Positions 6,969-11,968 of a stretch of DNA of 11,968 nt are shown here, piece by piece. Within the stretch, counting starts at the first letter, position 1. Every line of letters starts with the position of its first letter. The notes beneath the pieces were generated by a model. It did no database searches. It had not been told where the DNA came from and worked only from the letters and a program-made list of their open reading frames with translations. The position numbers and the translations under genes were made by a program. Location of the stretch: positions 1 to 11,968 of the forward strand of contig JAFLCM010000030.1 in the NCBI GenBank assembly GCA_017303565.1, written 5' to 3'. Origin of the DNA: Planctomycetota bacterium. GTDB taxonomy: Bacteria; Planctomycetota; Phycisphaerae; Phycisphaerales; UBA1924.

Positions 6969-8861
6969 GTGACCGACCTTGCCCTTCATCTCGCGTCCGC
7001 CGTCGCCACGGGTCCCGGCGCATTGGGCACGGGCACGCTCGGCTGGTCCGCGTGGTTCACCCTCGGCGTGATCCTGTTCATGCTGGCGCTGCTGGCTACC
7101 GGGCGGTTCGGGGCCGACATCGTGATGATGGGCGCGGTCCTGATGTTGCTGCTCGCCGGGATCGTGACGCCGACCGAGTCGGTGGCGGGGTTCAGCAACA
7201 CGGGCGTCCTGACCGTCGGGTTCCTGTACGTCCTGGCGACCGGGCTGAAAGAGACCGGGGCCATGACGCTGCTGACCTCGCGGCTCCTGGGACGGCCCAA
7301 GACCGTGCTGGGGGCGCAGGCTCGGCTGATCGCGCCGGTGATGGTGCTGTCGGGGTTCGTGAACAACACGCCCCTCGTGGCCGCCTTCATGCCCGTGGTG
7401 GGCGAGTGGGGACGCCGGATCGGCGTGCCCGTTTCGCGCCTGTTCATGCCGCTGAGTTTCGCGGCCATCCTCGGCGGCGTGTGCACGCTCATCGGCACGA
7501 GCACCAACCTCGTGGTCTCGAGCCTGATCGTCGAGCACAACCGCAAGGGCGGCACGCCCGTCCTCGAAGAGTGGCACCTGTGGTCGATCGCGCCCGTCGG
7601 CGTGCCGGTAGCGCTGGCGGGCGTTGCCTACATGCTCGTCGCCGGGAGGGCGCTGCTGAAGGACCGCTCTCATCGGGGCACGCCCTCGGAGCAGGCCCGG
7701 CGCTACATGACGGCGATGGTCGCGCCCGCGGGCTCCCCGATCGTCGGACGCACCATCGAGGCCGCTGGGCTGCGCAACCTGCCCGGCGCGTTCCTCAGCC
7801 GCGTGGACCGGGGCGCGGACTCCATCGTCGCCGTCGGACCCGAGCACGTGGTCCGGGCCGGCGACGTGCTGGTCTTCGTCGGCAACGTCGAGAGCGTCGC
7901 GGAACTGCAGAAGATCAAGGGGCTGCTTCCCGCGGACGGGGGAGCGGCGGAGAGCGGATCGCCCGGGGCTGCGGGGAGCGCCGAGAGCGCCTACCGCCCC
8001 AACATGCGCCTCTACGAGGCGGTGGTGTCGGCCTCCAGCCCGCTCGTGGGCCAGTCGATCAAGGAGGCGGGCGTCCGCTCGCGGTACAACGCCGTCGTCG
8101 TGGGCGTGCACCGCGCCGGCTCGCGCCTGCCCGGCAAGATCGGCGAGATCGTGGTCCGCCCCGGCGACACGCTGCTGCTGGAGGCCCGACCGGGCTTCGC
8201 CGCCGCCCACCGCGATGCGCCGGACTTCTACCTCGTCAGCGAGCTCGAAGGCGCCGCCACCCTTCGCCACGACAAGGCCTGGATCGCCTCGCTTGTGCTC
8301 ATCGGCACCATCATCCTGCTCAGTATGGAGAGCGTCTTCCCCTCCATGGTCGTCGCCATGGCGGCGGCGGCGGCGATGGTCGGCCTGCGCTGCTGCACCG
8401 GGCCGCAGGCCCGTTCGGGCGTGGAGTGGCCCGTCCTCATCGTCATCGCCGCGTCGTTCGGCATCGCCCGCGCGATGGACAAGACCGGGCTGGCCGGTTT
8501 CATCGCCATCCACGTCATCTCGTGGGCGGGCTCGATGGGACCCACCGCCCTGCTCGCCGCCGTCTACGCGCTCAGCCTCGGGTTCACCACGCTGATCAGC
8601 AACAACGCCGCCGCGGCCCTGGTGTTCCCCATTGCGCTGGCCGTCTCGCAGCAGCAGGGGCTGAGTTTCGCCCCCTTCGCGATCGCGGTGGCGGTGGCGG
8701 CGTCGTGCGAGTTCATGACGCCCCTGGGCTACCAGACGAACCTGATGGTGATGGGCCCGGGCGGCTACCGCTGGGGTGATTTCCTGCGGTTCGGCCTGCC
8801 GCTGACGCTCCTGTGCGCGGTGGTGACGATCGCGGTCACGCCGCTCGTCATCGGGTTCTGA
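6969..8861 (+). CDS. SLC13 family permease with two RCK_C (TrkA-C) domains
   Basis: Membrane permease of 630 residues of the ion-transporter superfamily (ArsB/DASS/SLC13 type). The N-terminal half has helices from about 26 to 230, with NNTPLVAAFMPVV (132-144) and GTSTNLVVSSL (176-186). A soluble insert (about 245-410) has two units resembling RCK_C/TrkA-C domains: residues about 248-320, with SPIVGRTIEAAGLR and VRAGDVLVFVG, and 346-408, with SPLVGQSIKEAGVR and VRPGDTLLLEA. A Gly/Ser/Ala linker (323-342) lies between them. The C-terminal half (436-630) repeats the transport fold, with SNNAAAALVFPIAL (544-557) and TPLGYQTNLMVMGPGGY (584-600). Relatives move sulfate, dicarboxylates or other anions, often with Na+. 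RCK_C units usually bind small ligands, so a regulatory role is inferred. The start is GTG 6969, since no ATG fits better. The substrate cannot be assigned. Confidence 0.9.
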   Translation: MTDLALHLASAVATGPGALGTGTLGWSAWFTLGVILFMLALLATGRFGADIVMMGAVLMLLLAGIVTPTESVAGFSNTGVLTVGFLYVLATGLKETGAMTLLTSRLLGRPKTVLGAQARLIAPVMVLSGFVNNTPLVAAFMPVVGEWGRRIGVPVSRLFMPLSFAAILGGVCTLIGTSTNLVVSSLIVEHNRKGGTPVLEEWHLWSIAPVGVPVALAGVAYMLVAGRALLKDRSHRGTPSEQARRYMTAMVAPAGSPIVGRTIEAAGLRNLPGAFLSRVDRGADSIVAVGPEHVVRAGDVLVFVGNVESVAELQKIKGLLPADGGAAESGSPGAAGSAESAYRPNMRLYEAVVSASSPLVGQSIKEAGVRSRYNAVVVGVHRAGSRLPGKIGEIVVRPGDTLLLEARPGFAAAHRDAPDFYLVSELEGAATLRHDKAWIASLVLIGTIILLSMESVFPSMVVAMAAAAAMVGLRCCTGPQARSGVEWPVLIVIAASFGIARAMDKTGLAGFIAIHVISWAGSMGPTALLAAVYALSLGFTTLISNNAAAALVFPIALAVSQQQGLSFAPFAIAVAVAASCEFMTPLGYQTNLMVMGPGGYRWGDFLRFGLPLTLLCAVVTIAVTPLVIGF

Positions 8862-8905
8862 GGCGGGCCGTCCCGCAACATGGTTCCCACGCGAATCACC
8901 CCGAA

Positions 8906-8928
8906 ATGAGAAGGGTGTCGGTTCTCAT
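8906..8928. repeat. Inverted repeat ATGAGAA-N9-TTCTCAT
   Basis: Perfect 7-bp arms at 8906-8912 and 8922-8928 around a 9-bp centre. No T-run follows, so it is a poor terminator. It could be a protein-binding operator or an RNA hairpin. Confidence 0.5.
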
Positions 8929-8931
8929 GTT

Positions 8932-8944
8932 CGTACTTTGTACG
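8932..8944. repeat. Inverted repeat CGTAC-TTT-GTACG
   Basis: Perfect 5-bp arms around TTT, 3 bp after the previous palindrome. It has the look of a small dyad operator. It loosely resembles GTAC-type LexA boxes of some phyla, but the spacing does not match well enough to name a regulator. Confidence 0.4.
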
Positions 8945-9028
8945 CATAGCCAGAACCGGGGGATGGCGACTCGCACGCTCGGGGGGCGGTGCTCAACAGA
9001 AACGTCTCTGAAGCATCGAAGATCTTTG

Positions 9029-9034
9029 TATTAT
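9029..9034 (+). promoter_or_regulatory. Possible isolated -10 box (TATTAT)
   Basis: TATTAT differs from TATAAT at one position and sits in the AT-richest part of the intergenic region. No good -35 is present; CTGAAG at 9008-9013 is the nearest candidate, 15 bp upstream. The nearest start codon used by a gene is 268 nt downstream, so if active it would drive a long leader or a separate short RNA. Confidence 0.25.
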
Positions 9035-9217
9035 CGGGCGTTTTGACCAAGAAAGACCGCTCGCCGGCGCGCCCTGACCCTCCCGCTCGCCAAGGTCGGC
9101 GTTGAGTTTCGGGCCCCCGCCGCCGAACCCCGCGTGAACATCTCATGCAAAATCGAATCAACGCGGCGGGCGTCGGACGATACGATGCCAACGATTTCGA
9201 TCTCTCTCTCCTCCAGC

Positions 9218-9256
9218 GGGGCGCTGTTTGACGATGGCGCCCTGCTTGTTTTTTTG
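9218..9256 (+). terminator. Possible intrinsic terminator upstream of the epimerase gene
   Basis: GGGCGC (9219-9224) can pair with GCGCCC (9237-9242), with a G-T pair extending it at 9218/9243. The loop is 12 nt. The sequence then reads TGCTTG and a run of seven T (9249-9255). The stem is GC-rich but short and the T-run starts 6 nt late, so it would be a moderate terminator. It would end either read-through from the permease or a short RNA from the intergenic region. Confidence 0.4.
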
Positions 9257-9286
9257 TCGGCGACCGCGCGCCGTGTTCGGGGGCGG

Positions 9287-9292
9287 TAGTCT
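9287..9292 (+). promoter_or_regulatory. Putative -10 box (TAGTCT) upstream of the epimerase gene
   Basis: TAGTCT ends 9 nt before the ATG at 9302. No strong Shine-Dalgarno precedes the start (GGGCGAG is weak). It resembles the boxes at 375, 2610 and 6956, with 2 nt more spacing, so the leader would be absent or 1-3 nt long. Confidence 0.35.
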
Positions 9293-9301
9293 CTGGGCGA
9301 G

Positions 9302-10282
9302 ATGAACGCGGAAGAAACGGTGCTGGTGACGGGGGCGGCGGGCTTCATCGGGTCCCACGTGGTCGAGCGCCTGCTGGGCGAGGGACGCCGCGTCATCGGG
9401 CTGGACAACTTCGACGACGTGTACCCCCGGGCGCTGAAAGAGCGCAACCTCGCGGAGGTCCGGCGCGCCCGCCCGAGCGGCGCGCTGACCATGGTCGAGG
9501 GCGACGCCGGCGACGCCGCACTCGTCTCCCGCCTCATGCGCGAGCACCGCCCCGCAGGCGTCATCCACCTCGGGGCCAAGGGCGGCGTGCGCCCAAGCAT
9601 CGAGATGCCCGCCCTCTACTGCCGCGTCAACATCGAATCCACCGCGGTGATGCTCGAAGAGTCCCGCAAGTGCGACGCCTGCCGGCGCTTCGTCCTCGCG
9701 TCGTCCAGCAGCGTCTACGGCAACGCGGAGTCCGCGCCCTTCAGCGAGACGATGGACGTCTCCACGCCCATCAGCCCCTACGCCGCCACCAAGCGCGCCT
9801 GCGAACTCATGGGCGCCACGTTCTCGCACCTCTACAAAATGCCCGTCGCCAGCCTGCGGTTCTTCACCGTCTTCGGCCCGCGCCAGCGCCCCAGCCTCGC
9901 CATCTCGATGTTCCTCGAGAAAGTCTCCAAGGGCCAGCCCATCCCCGTCTTCGGCGACGGCTCGACCAGCCGCGACTACACCTACATCGACGACATCGTC
10001 GACGGCGTGCTCGCCTCCTATGACCGCGCCCCCGCACATGGCTGCCGCGTGTGGAACCTCGGCAACTCCGAGCCGGTGACGCTCACCGAGATGATCGCCA
10101 CCGTCGCGAGGGTGGTCGGGCGCGAGCCGGTCATCGACCGGCGCGGGGCCCAGCCCGGAGACGTCGAACGCACCTTCGCCGACCTGTCGCGCAGCCGCGC
10201 CGAACTGGGCTACGCGCCCAGGGTCGCCTTCGAGGAGGGCGTCCGCCGCCAGTGGGCGTGGATGAACCGGTGCCACGCATAG
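9302..10282 (+). CDS. NAD-dependent sugar-nucleotide epimerase (UDP-glucuronate 4-epimerase-like)
   Basis: Extended short-chain dehydrogenase/reductase of 326 residues, the usual length. The Rossmann motif TGAAGFIGSH spans 10-19 and Asp35 closes the second strand (GLDNFDD, 34-39), which suits NAD binding. The catalytic set is Ser-rich ASSSSVYGN (133-141) and Y160-x3-K164 (SPYAATKRACELM). The segment GAKGGVRPSIEMP (91-103) matches the 'AGVR-S-E-P' segment of UDP-glucuronate/UDP-GlcNAc-type epimerases, and LRFFTVFGPRQRPSLAI (185-201) and RDYTYIDDIVDG (224-235) are usual substrate-side motifs. Such enzymes invert C4 of a UDP-hexose for surface polysaccharide or LPS synthesis. The exact substrate is not readable. 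The stop TAG is one base before the start of the ribB-like gene, so the two are likely cotranscribed although their pathways are unrelated. Confidence is high for the family and moderate for the substrate class. Confidence 0.9.
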   Translation: MNAEETVLVTGAAGFIGSHVVERLLGEGRRVIGLDNFDDVYPRALKERNLAEVRRARPSGALTMVEGDAGDAALVSRLMREHRPAGVIHLGAKGGVRPSIEMPALYCRVNIESTAVMLEESRKCDACRRFVLASSSSVYGNAESAPFSETMDVSTPISPYAATKRACELMGATFSHLYKMPVASLRFFTVFGPRQRPSLAISMFLEKVSKGQPIPVFGDGSTSRDYTYIDDIVDGVLASYDRAPAHGCRVWNLGNSEPVTLTEMIATVARVVGREPVIDRRGAQPGDVERTFADLSRSRAELGYAPRVAFEEGVRRQWAWMNRCHA

Positions 10283-10283
10283 C

Positions 10284-11468
10284 ATGACGCCCGTGTTCAG
10301 CCCGATCCCAGAGATCCTCGATGAACTCCGCGCCGGGCGCATGGTCGTGCTCGTCGACGATGAGGACCGCGAGAACGAGGGCGACCTCGTCCTCGCCGCC
10401 CAGTTCGTCACCCCCGAGGCCATCAACGCCCTCACTCGCCTCGCCGGCGGCTACCTCTGCCTCAGCCTGACCGAGGCCGACTGCGACCGCCTCGACCTGC
10501 ACGCCCAGACCGCCGTCAACACCACCCTCCGAGGCACGCCGTTCACCGTGTCCATCGACGCCCACCCGCGCCACGGCGTCGGCACCGGCATCTCCGCCTC
10601 CGACCGGGCCACCACCGTCCGCCTCGCCGTCGATCCAACCTCGACCCCGGGCGATTTCGTCCGCCCCGGGCACATCAACCCGCTGCGCTCGCGCGACGGC
10701 GGCGTGCTGGTGCGCTTCGGTCAGACCGAGGGCAGCGTGGACCTGTGCCGGCTGGCCGGGCTGAGGCCCGCCGCCCTCATCATCGAGATCGTCCGCGAAG
10801 ACGGGCAGATGGCCCGCCGCCCCGACCTGGACGCCATGTGCCGGCGTCACGGCTGGAAGATGTGCTCGGTCGAGCAGGTCATCGAATACCGCCTGGCCCG
10901 CGAGCGCCTGGTGAAGCGGATCGAGCCGCTCGGCGGCACGCCCATCCGCACCGAGGAGGGGGAGTTCAGCCTCATCGCGTTCTCCAGCGTGGTGGACCCG
11001 TTGCCGCAGATCGCCCTCACGTGCGGCGGCGTGGGAGCGCTCGACGCGACCGGGCGGGCCCTCGAATCCACCGAACCGACGCTGGTGCGGATGCACCGCC
11101 GCAACCTCTTGGGCGACGTCTTCGGCGACCTGGGGTCGTCAAAGGAAGGCGCCACCGCGGGCGCGCTCCGCGCCTCGATGAGAGCAATCCAAAGGGCCGG
11201 GCGCGGGGCGATCGTCTACATGCGCCCCAGGGCGCGGGGGGAATCGCTCGCCGACCGGCTCGAAACCGAGCGTGCCGGCACGAACCCCGACGCGGCGCTG
11301 AGCACGCTGGACTCGCCGATGCTGCAGCGCGACTTCGGTATCGGGGGCCAGGTGCTGCGCGAACTCGGTCTGCGCCGACTCCGCCTGCTCACCAACCACC
11401 CGAAGGATCTTCCTGGACTTGACGCCTTCGGACTTGAGATTGTCGAGCAGGTGCCGCTACGATGGTGA
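10284..11468 (+). CDS. 3,4-dihydroxy-2-butanone 4-phosphate synthase with degenerate GTP cyclohydrolase II-like domain (RibBX-like)
   Basis: A 394-residue protein with the layout of bifunctional RibBA. Residues 1-203 are the RibB domain, which makes 3,4-dihydroxy-2-butanone 4-phosphate from ribulose 5-phosphate for riboflavin: VDDEDRENEGDL (24-35), TPFTVSIDA (85-93), GVGTGISASDRA (98-109), DFVRPGHINPL (124-134), GQTEGSVDL (146-154), ALIIEI (164-169). The metal-binding His of the usual GHTEA motif is Gln147. Residues about 208-394 follow the RibA (GTP cyclohydrolase II) fold, including MHRRNLLGDVFGDL (270-283) and RLLTNHPKDL (367-376). The three zinc cysteines of the normal HSECLTGDVFGSLRCDCG are Asn274, Ser285 and Lys287, and the QEGRGIG loop is also changed. 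The RibA half is therefore almost certainly not a GTP cyclohydrolase, as in RibBX proteins of proteobacteria. The start, one base after the upstream stop, has no Shine-Dalgarno and suggests coupling. Confidence 0.9.
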   Translation: MTPVFSPIPEILDELRAGRMVVLVDDEDRENEGDLVLAAQFVTPEAINALTRLAGGYLCLSLTEADCDRLDLHAQTAVNTTLRGTPFTVSIDAHPRHGVGTGISASDRATTVRLAVDPTSTPGDFVRPGHINPLRSRDGGVLVRFGQTEGSVDLCRLAGLRPAALIIEIVREDGQMARRPDLDAMCRRHGWKMCSVEQVIEYRLARERLVKRIEPLGGTPIRTEEGEFSLIAFSSVVDPLPQIALTCGGVGALDATGRALESTEPTLVRMHRRNLLGDVFGDLGSSKEGATAGALRASMRAIQRAGRGAIVYMRPRARGESLADRLETERAGTNPDAALSTLDSPMLQRDFGIGGQVLRELGLRRLRLLTNHPKDLPGLDAFGLEIVEQVPLRW

Positions 11469-11525
11469 CGACGCACGGCGCGTGGCCCTCGTTCGCATGA
11501 CGCGAGGTCCGGGTGCCGGGCACGG

Positions 11526-11554
11526 GTCAGGAGGCACGCTCCGAGCCCCCTGAC
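11526..11554 (+). other. Hairpin ahead of the terminator (GTCAGG / CCTGAC)
   Basis: GTCAGG (11526-11531) can pair with CCTGAC (11549-11554) across 17 nt. It lies in the 3' untranslated part of the epimerase-ribB transcript, 11 nt before the terminator stem. It may stabilise the 3' end. I see no match to a known RNA family. Confidence 0.3.
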
Positions 11555-11565
11555 GGTCCGAAACG

Positions 11566-11600
11566 CGGCCCCGACCCTCATCGGGGCCGTTTTCATTTTT
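11566..11600 (+). terminator. Strong intrinsic terminator after the ribB-like gene
   Basis: A perfect 9-bp GC-rich stem, CGGCCCCGA (11566-11574) with TCGGGGCCG (11581-11589), has a 6-nt loop and is followed at once by TTTTCATTTTT (11590-11600). It lies 97 nt after the ribB-like stop and is the clearest terminator in the window. It isolates the ThiF-type gene as a separate unit. Confidence 0.92.
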
Positions 11601-11625
11601 GTCCGCCGTTTGCGTCCCCCTCGCG

Positions 11626-11631
11626 TACGCT
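11626..11631 (+). promoter_or_regulatory. Weak -10-like box (TACGCT) before the ThiF-type gene
   Basis: TACGCT ends 5 nt before the GTG at 11637, between the terminator and the gene. No Shine-Dalgarno is present. It shares A2 and T6 with the boxes of the other SD-less genes, but the distance is short and the -35 is unclear. Confidence 0.25.
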
Positions 11632-11636
11632 CCGGC

Positions 11637-11968
11637 GTGGACGCGAAACTCGACCGGTACGCACGGCAGATGCTCCTCGCGGGCGTTGGCGAAACAGGCC
11701 AGCAGCGCCTGCTGTCCTCTCACGCGCTGATCGTCGGCTGCGGGGCGCTCGGCACCGTCGCGGCGGAGTCCCTCGCCCGCGCCGGCGTCGGCTGCCTCAC
11801 CATCGTCGACCGCGACGTGGTGGAGGCCTCCAACCTGCAGCGCCAGACGCTCTTCGACGACGACGACGCTCGCGCCGGGCGCGCCAAGGCCGACGCCGCC
11901 GCCTCACGCCTCAAGCGCATCAACCCCGGCGTGCGCGTCATCCCCCGCGTGCTCGACTTCACGCCGAC
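11637..11968 (+). CDS. ThiF/MoeB/HesA-type E1-like adenylyltransferase (N-terminal part)
   Basis: Open from GTG 11637 to the window edge, giving 110 residues of the N-terminus. This is the adenylating fold that activates the C-terminus of ubiquitin-like sulfur carriers (ThiS, MoaD) or related peptides with ATP. The sequence opens with the family-typical RYARQMLLAGVGETGQQRL (7-25). The nucleotide-binding loop GCGALGT (34-40) follows, then IVDRDVVEASNLQRQTLF (56-73), with Asp58, Asp60, Asn66, Arg69 and Gln70 at the expected ATP-contact places, and GRAKADAAASRLKRINP (81-97) with the conserved Lys84. The catalytic Cys, the zinc-binding CxxC pairs and any rhodanese domain that would tell MoeB from ThiF lie outside the window. 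No ThiS or MoaD partner is in view. GTG is chosen because the conserved N-terminal helix starts right after it. Confidence 0.88.
   Translation, partial: MDAKLDRYARQMLLAGVGETGQQRLLSSHALIVGCGALGTVAAESLARAGVGCLTIVDRDVVEASNLQRQTLFDDDDARAGRAKADAAASRLKRINPGVRVIPRVLDFTP

Larger units (their letters stand above)
8862..9301. other. Gene-free intergenic region with inverted repeats and a possible short transcript
   Basis: About 440 bp between the permease stop and the epimerase start, visibly richer in A and T than the genes in places (around 9000-9060 and 9136-9160). No open frame here has convincing codon use or a recognisable product. In order it holds a compact hairpin just after the permease stop (GCGGG 8863-8867 / CCCGC 8872-8876), two adjacent palindromes (8906-8928, 8932-8944), a TATTAT hexamer (9029-9034) that could be a -10 box, an 8-bp stem CCCGCCGC/GCGGCGGG (9116-9123 / 9163-9170) with a competing 6-bp stem CCGCGT/ACGCGG (9130-9135 / 9161-9166), a pyrimidine tract (9201-9214), and a hairpin/T-run (9218-9256). 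A short structured RNA from about 9041 to 9256 would fit these marks but is not proven. Confidence 0.4.

Noticed and set aside
6594..8513. Very long (639-codon) minus-strand open frame opposite cysS and the permease gene
   Set aside because: Its translation is dominated by Arg, Gly, Asp and His with no domain, while the plus strand encodes recognisable proteins throughout.
8932..8944. LexA (SOS) box reading of CGTACTTTGTACG
   Set aside because: The half-site spacing does not fit the GTAC-type boxes I know, and neither neighbour is a DNA-repair gene.
8925..9191. Minus-strand open frame of 88 codons in the same intergenic region
   Set aside because: Arg/Pro/Ser-rich composition typical of chance frames in GC-rich DNA, no ribosome site and no family resemblance.
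9185..9289. A 34-codon open frame (ATG 9185 to TAG 9287-9289) in the intergenic region
   Set aside because: No Shine-Dalgarno, no recognisable product, and it runs through the hairpin/T-run and into the epimerase -10 box. Too short to separate from chance.
10131..11096. Long minus-strand open frame opposite the epimerase and ribB-like genes
   Set aside because: It is the antisense of two clearly coding genes. Long antisense frames are expected at this GC content, and the product is low-complexity.
11520..11565. Possible SRP-type small RNA (a GGTCAGG element near 11525)
   Set aside because: The GGAA tetraloop and AGCAGCC partner strand of the SRP apical domain are absent. The pairing is explained better as a simple hairpin ahead of the terminator.

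Overview
The window comes from a GC-rich bacterium, most likely a planctomycete of the class Phycisphaerae. The best clue is a small secreted protein (1865-2485, minus strand) with a C-terminal sorting signal of the V-P-A-P-G...LRRRR type, common in that group. Strong G/C bias at third codon positions, frequent GTG/TTG starts and several genes without a Shine-Dalgarno sequence agree with this. The assignment is an inference.

Layout. 1-321 is the end of a parvulin-type peptidyl-prolyl isomerase. 388-1842 is an NhaD/CitMHS_2-like 'sodium:proton antiporter' family transporter. 1865-2485 (minus) is the PEP-CTERM-like protein, which converges on the transporter with a 22-bp gap and diverges from guanylate kinase (gmk, 2623-3228). 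3392-6910 is a housekeeping operon: ybeY, then a CNNM/CBS/CorC-HlyC membrane protein whose TTG start overlaps the ybeY stop by 4 bases, then cysS. 6969-8861 is an SLC13-type permease with two cytoplasmic RCK_C domains. A gene-free stretch of about 440 bases (8862-9301) holds inverted repeats, a -10-like box and a hairpin/T-run. 9302-10282 is a UDP-glucuronate-epimerase-like SDR enzyme, followed after one base by a RibB protein with a degenerate RibA-like domain (10284-11468). A strong intrinsic terminator (11566-11600) separates this from a truncated ThiF/MoeB/HesA-type E1-like gene (11637 to the edge).

How the genes relate. Most of the window is core metabolism and translation: GMP phosphorylation, 16S rRNA maturation, Cys-tRNA charging and riboflavin precursor supply, with two ion-transporter-superfamily permeases between. 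I see no phage, IS, CRISPR array, tRNA or rRNA, and no recognisable defence system.

Points of most interest. (1) The ribB product carries a GTP cyclohydrolase II-like domain that has lost all three zinc cysteines, so GTP cyclohydrolase activity must come from elsewhere, and its RibB half has Gln in place of the metal-binding His of the GHTEA motif. (2) Several genes without Shine-Dalgarno sequences have a -10-like hexamer at a nearly fixed distance from the start codon, three of them exactly 7 nt away, which suggests leaderless mRNAs. (3) The 8862-9301 intergenic region could encode a short structured RNA or act as a regulatory region.
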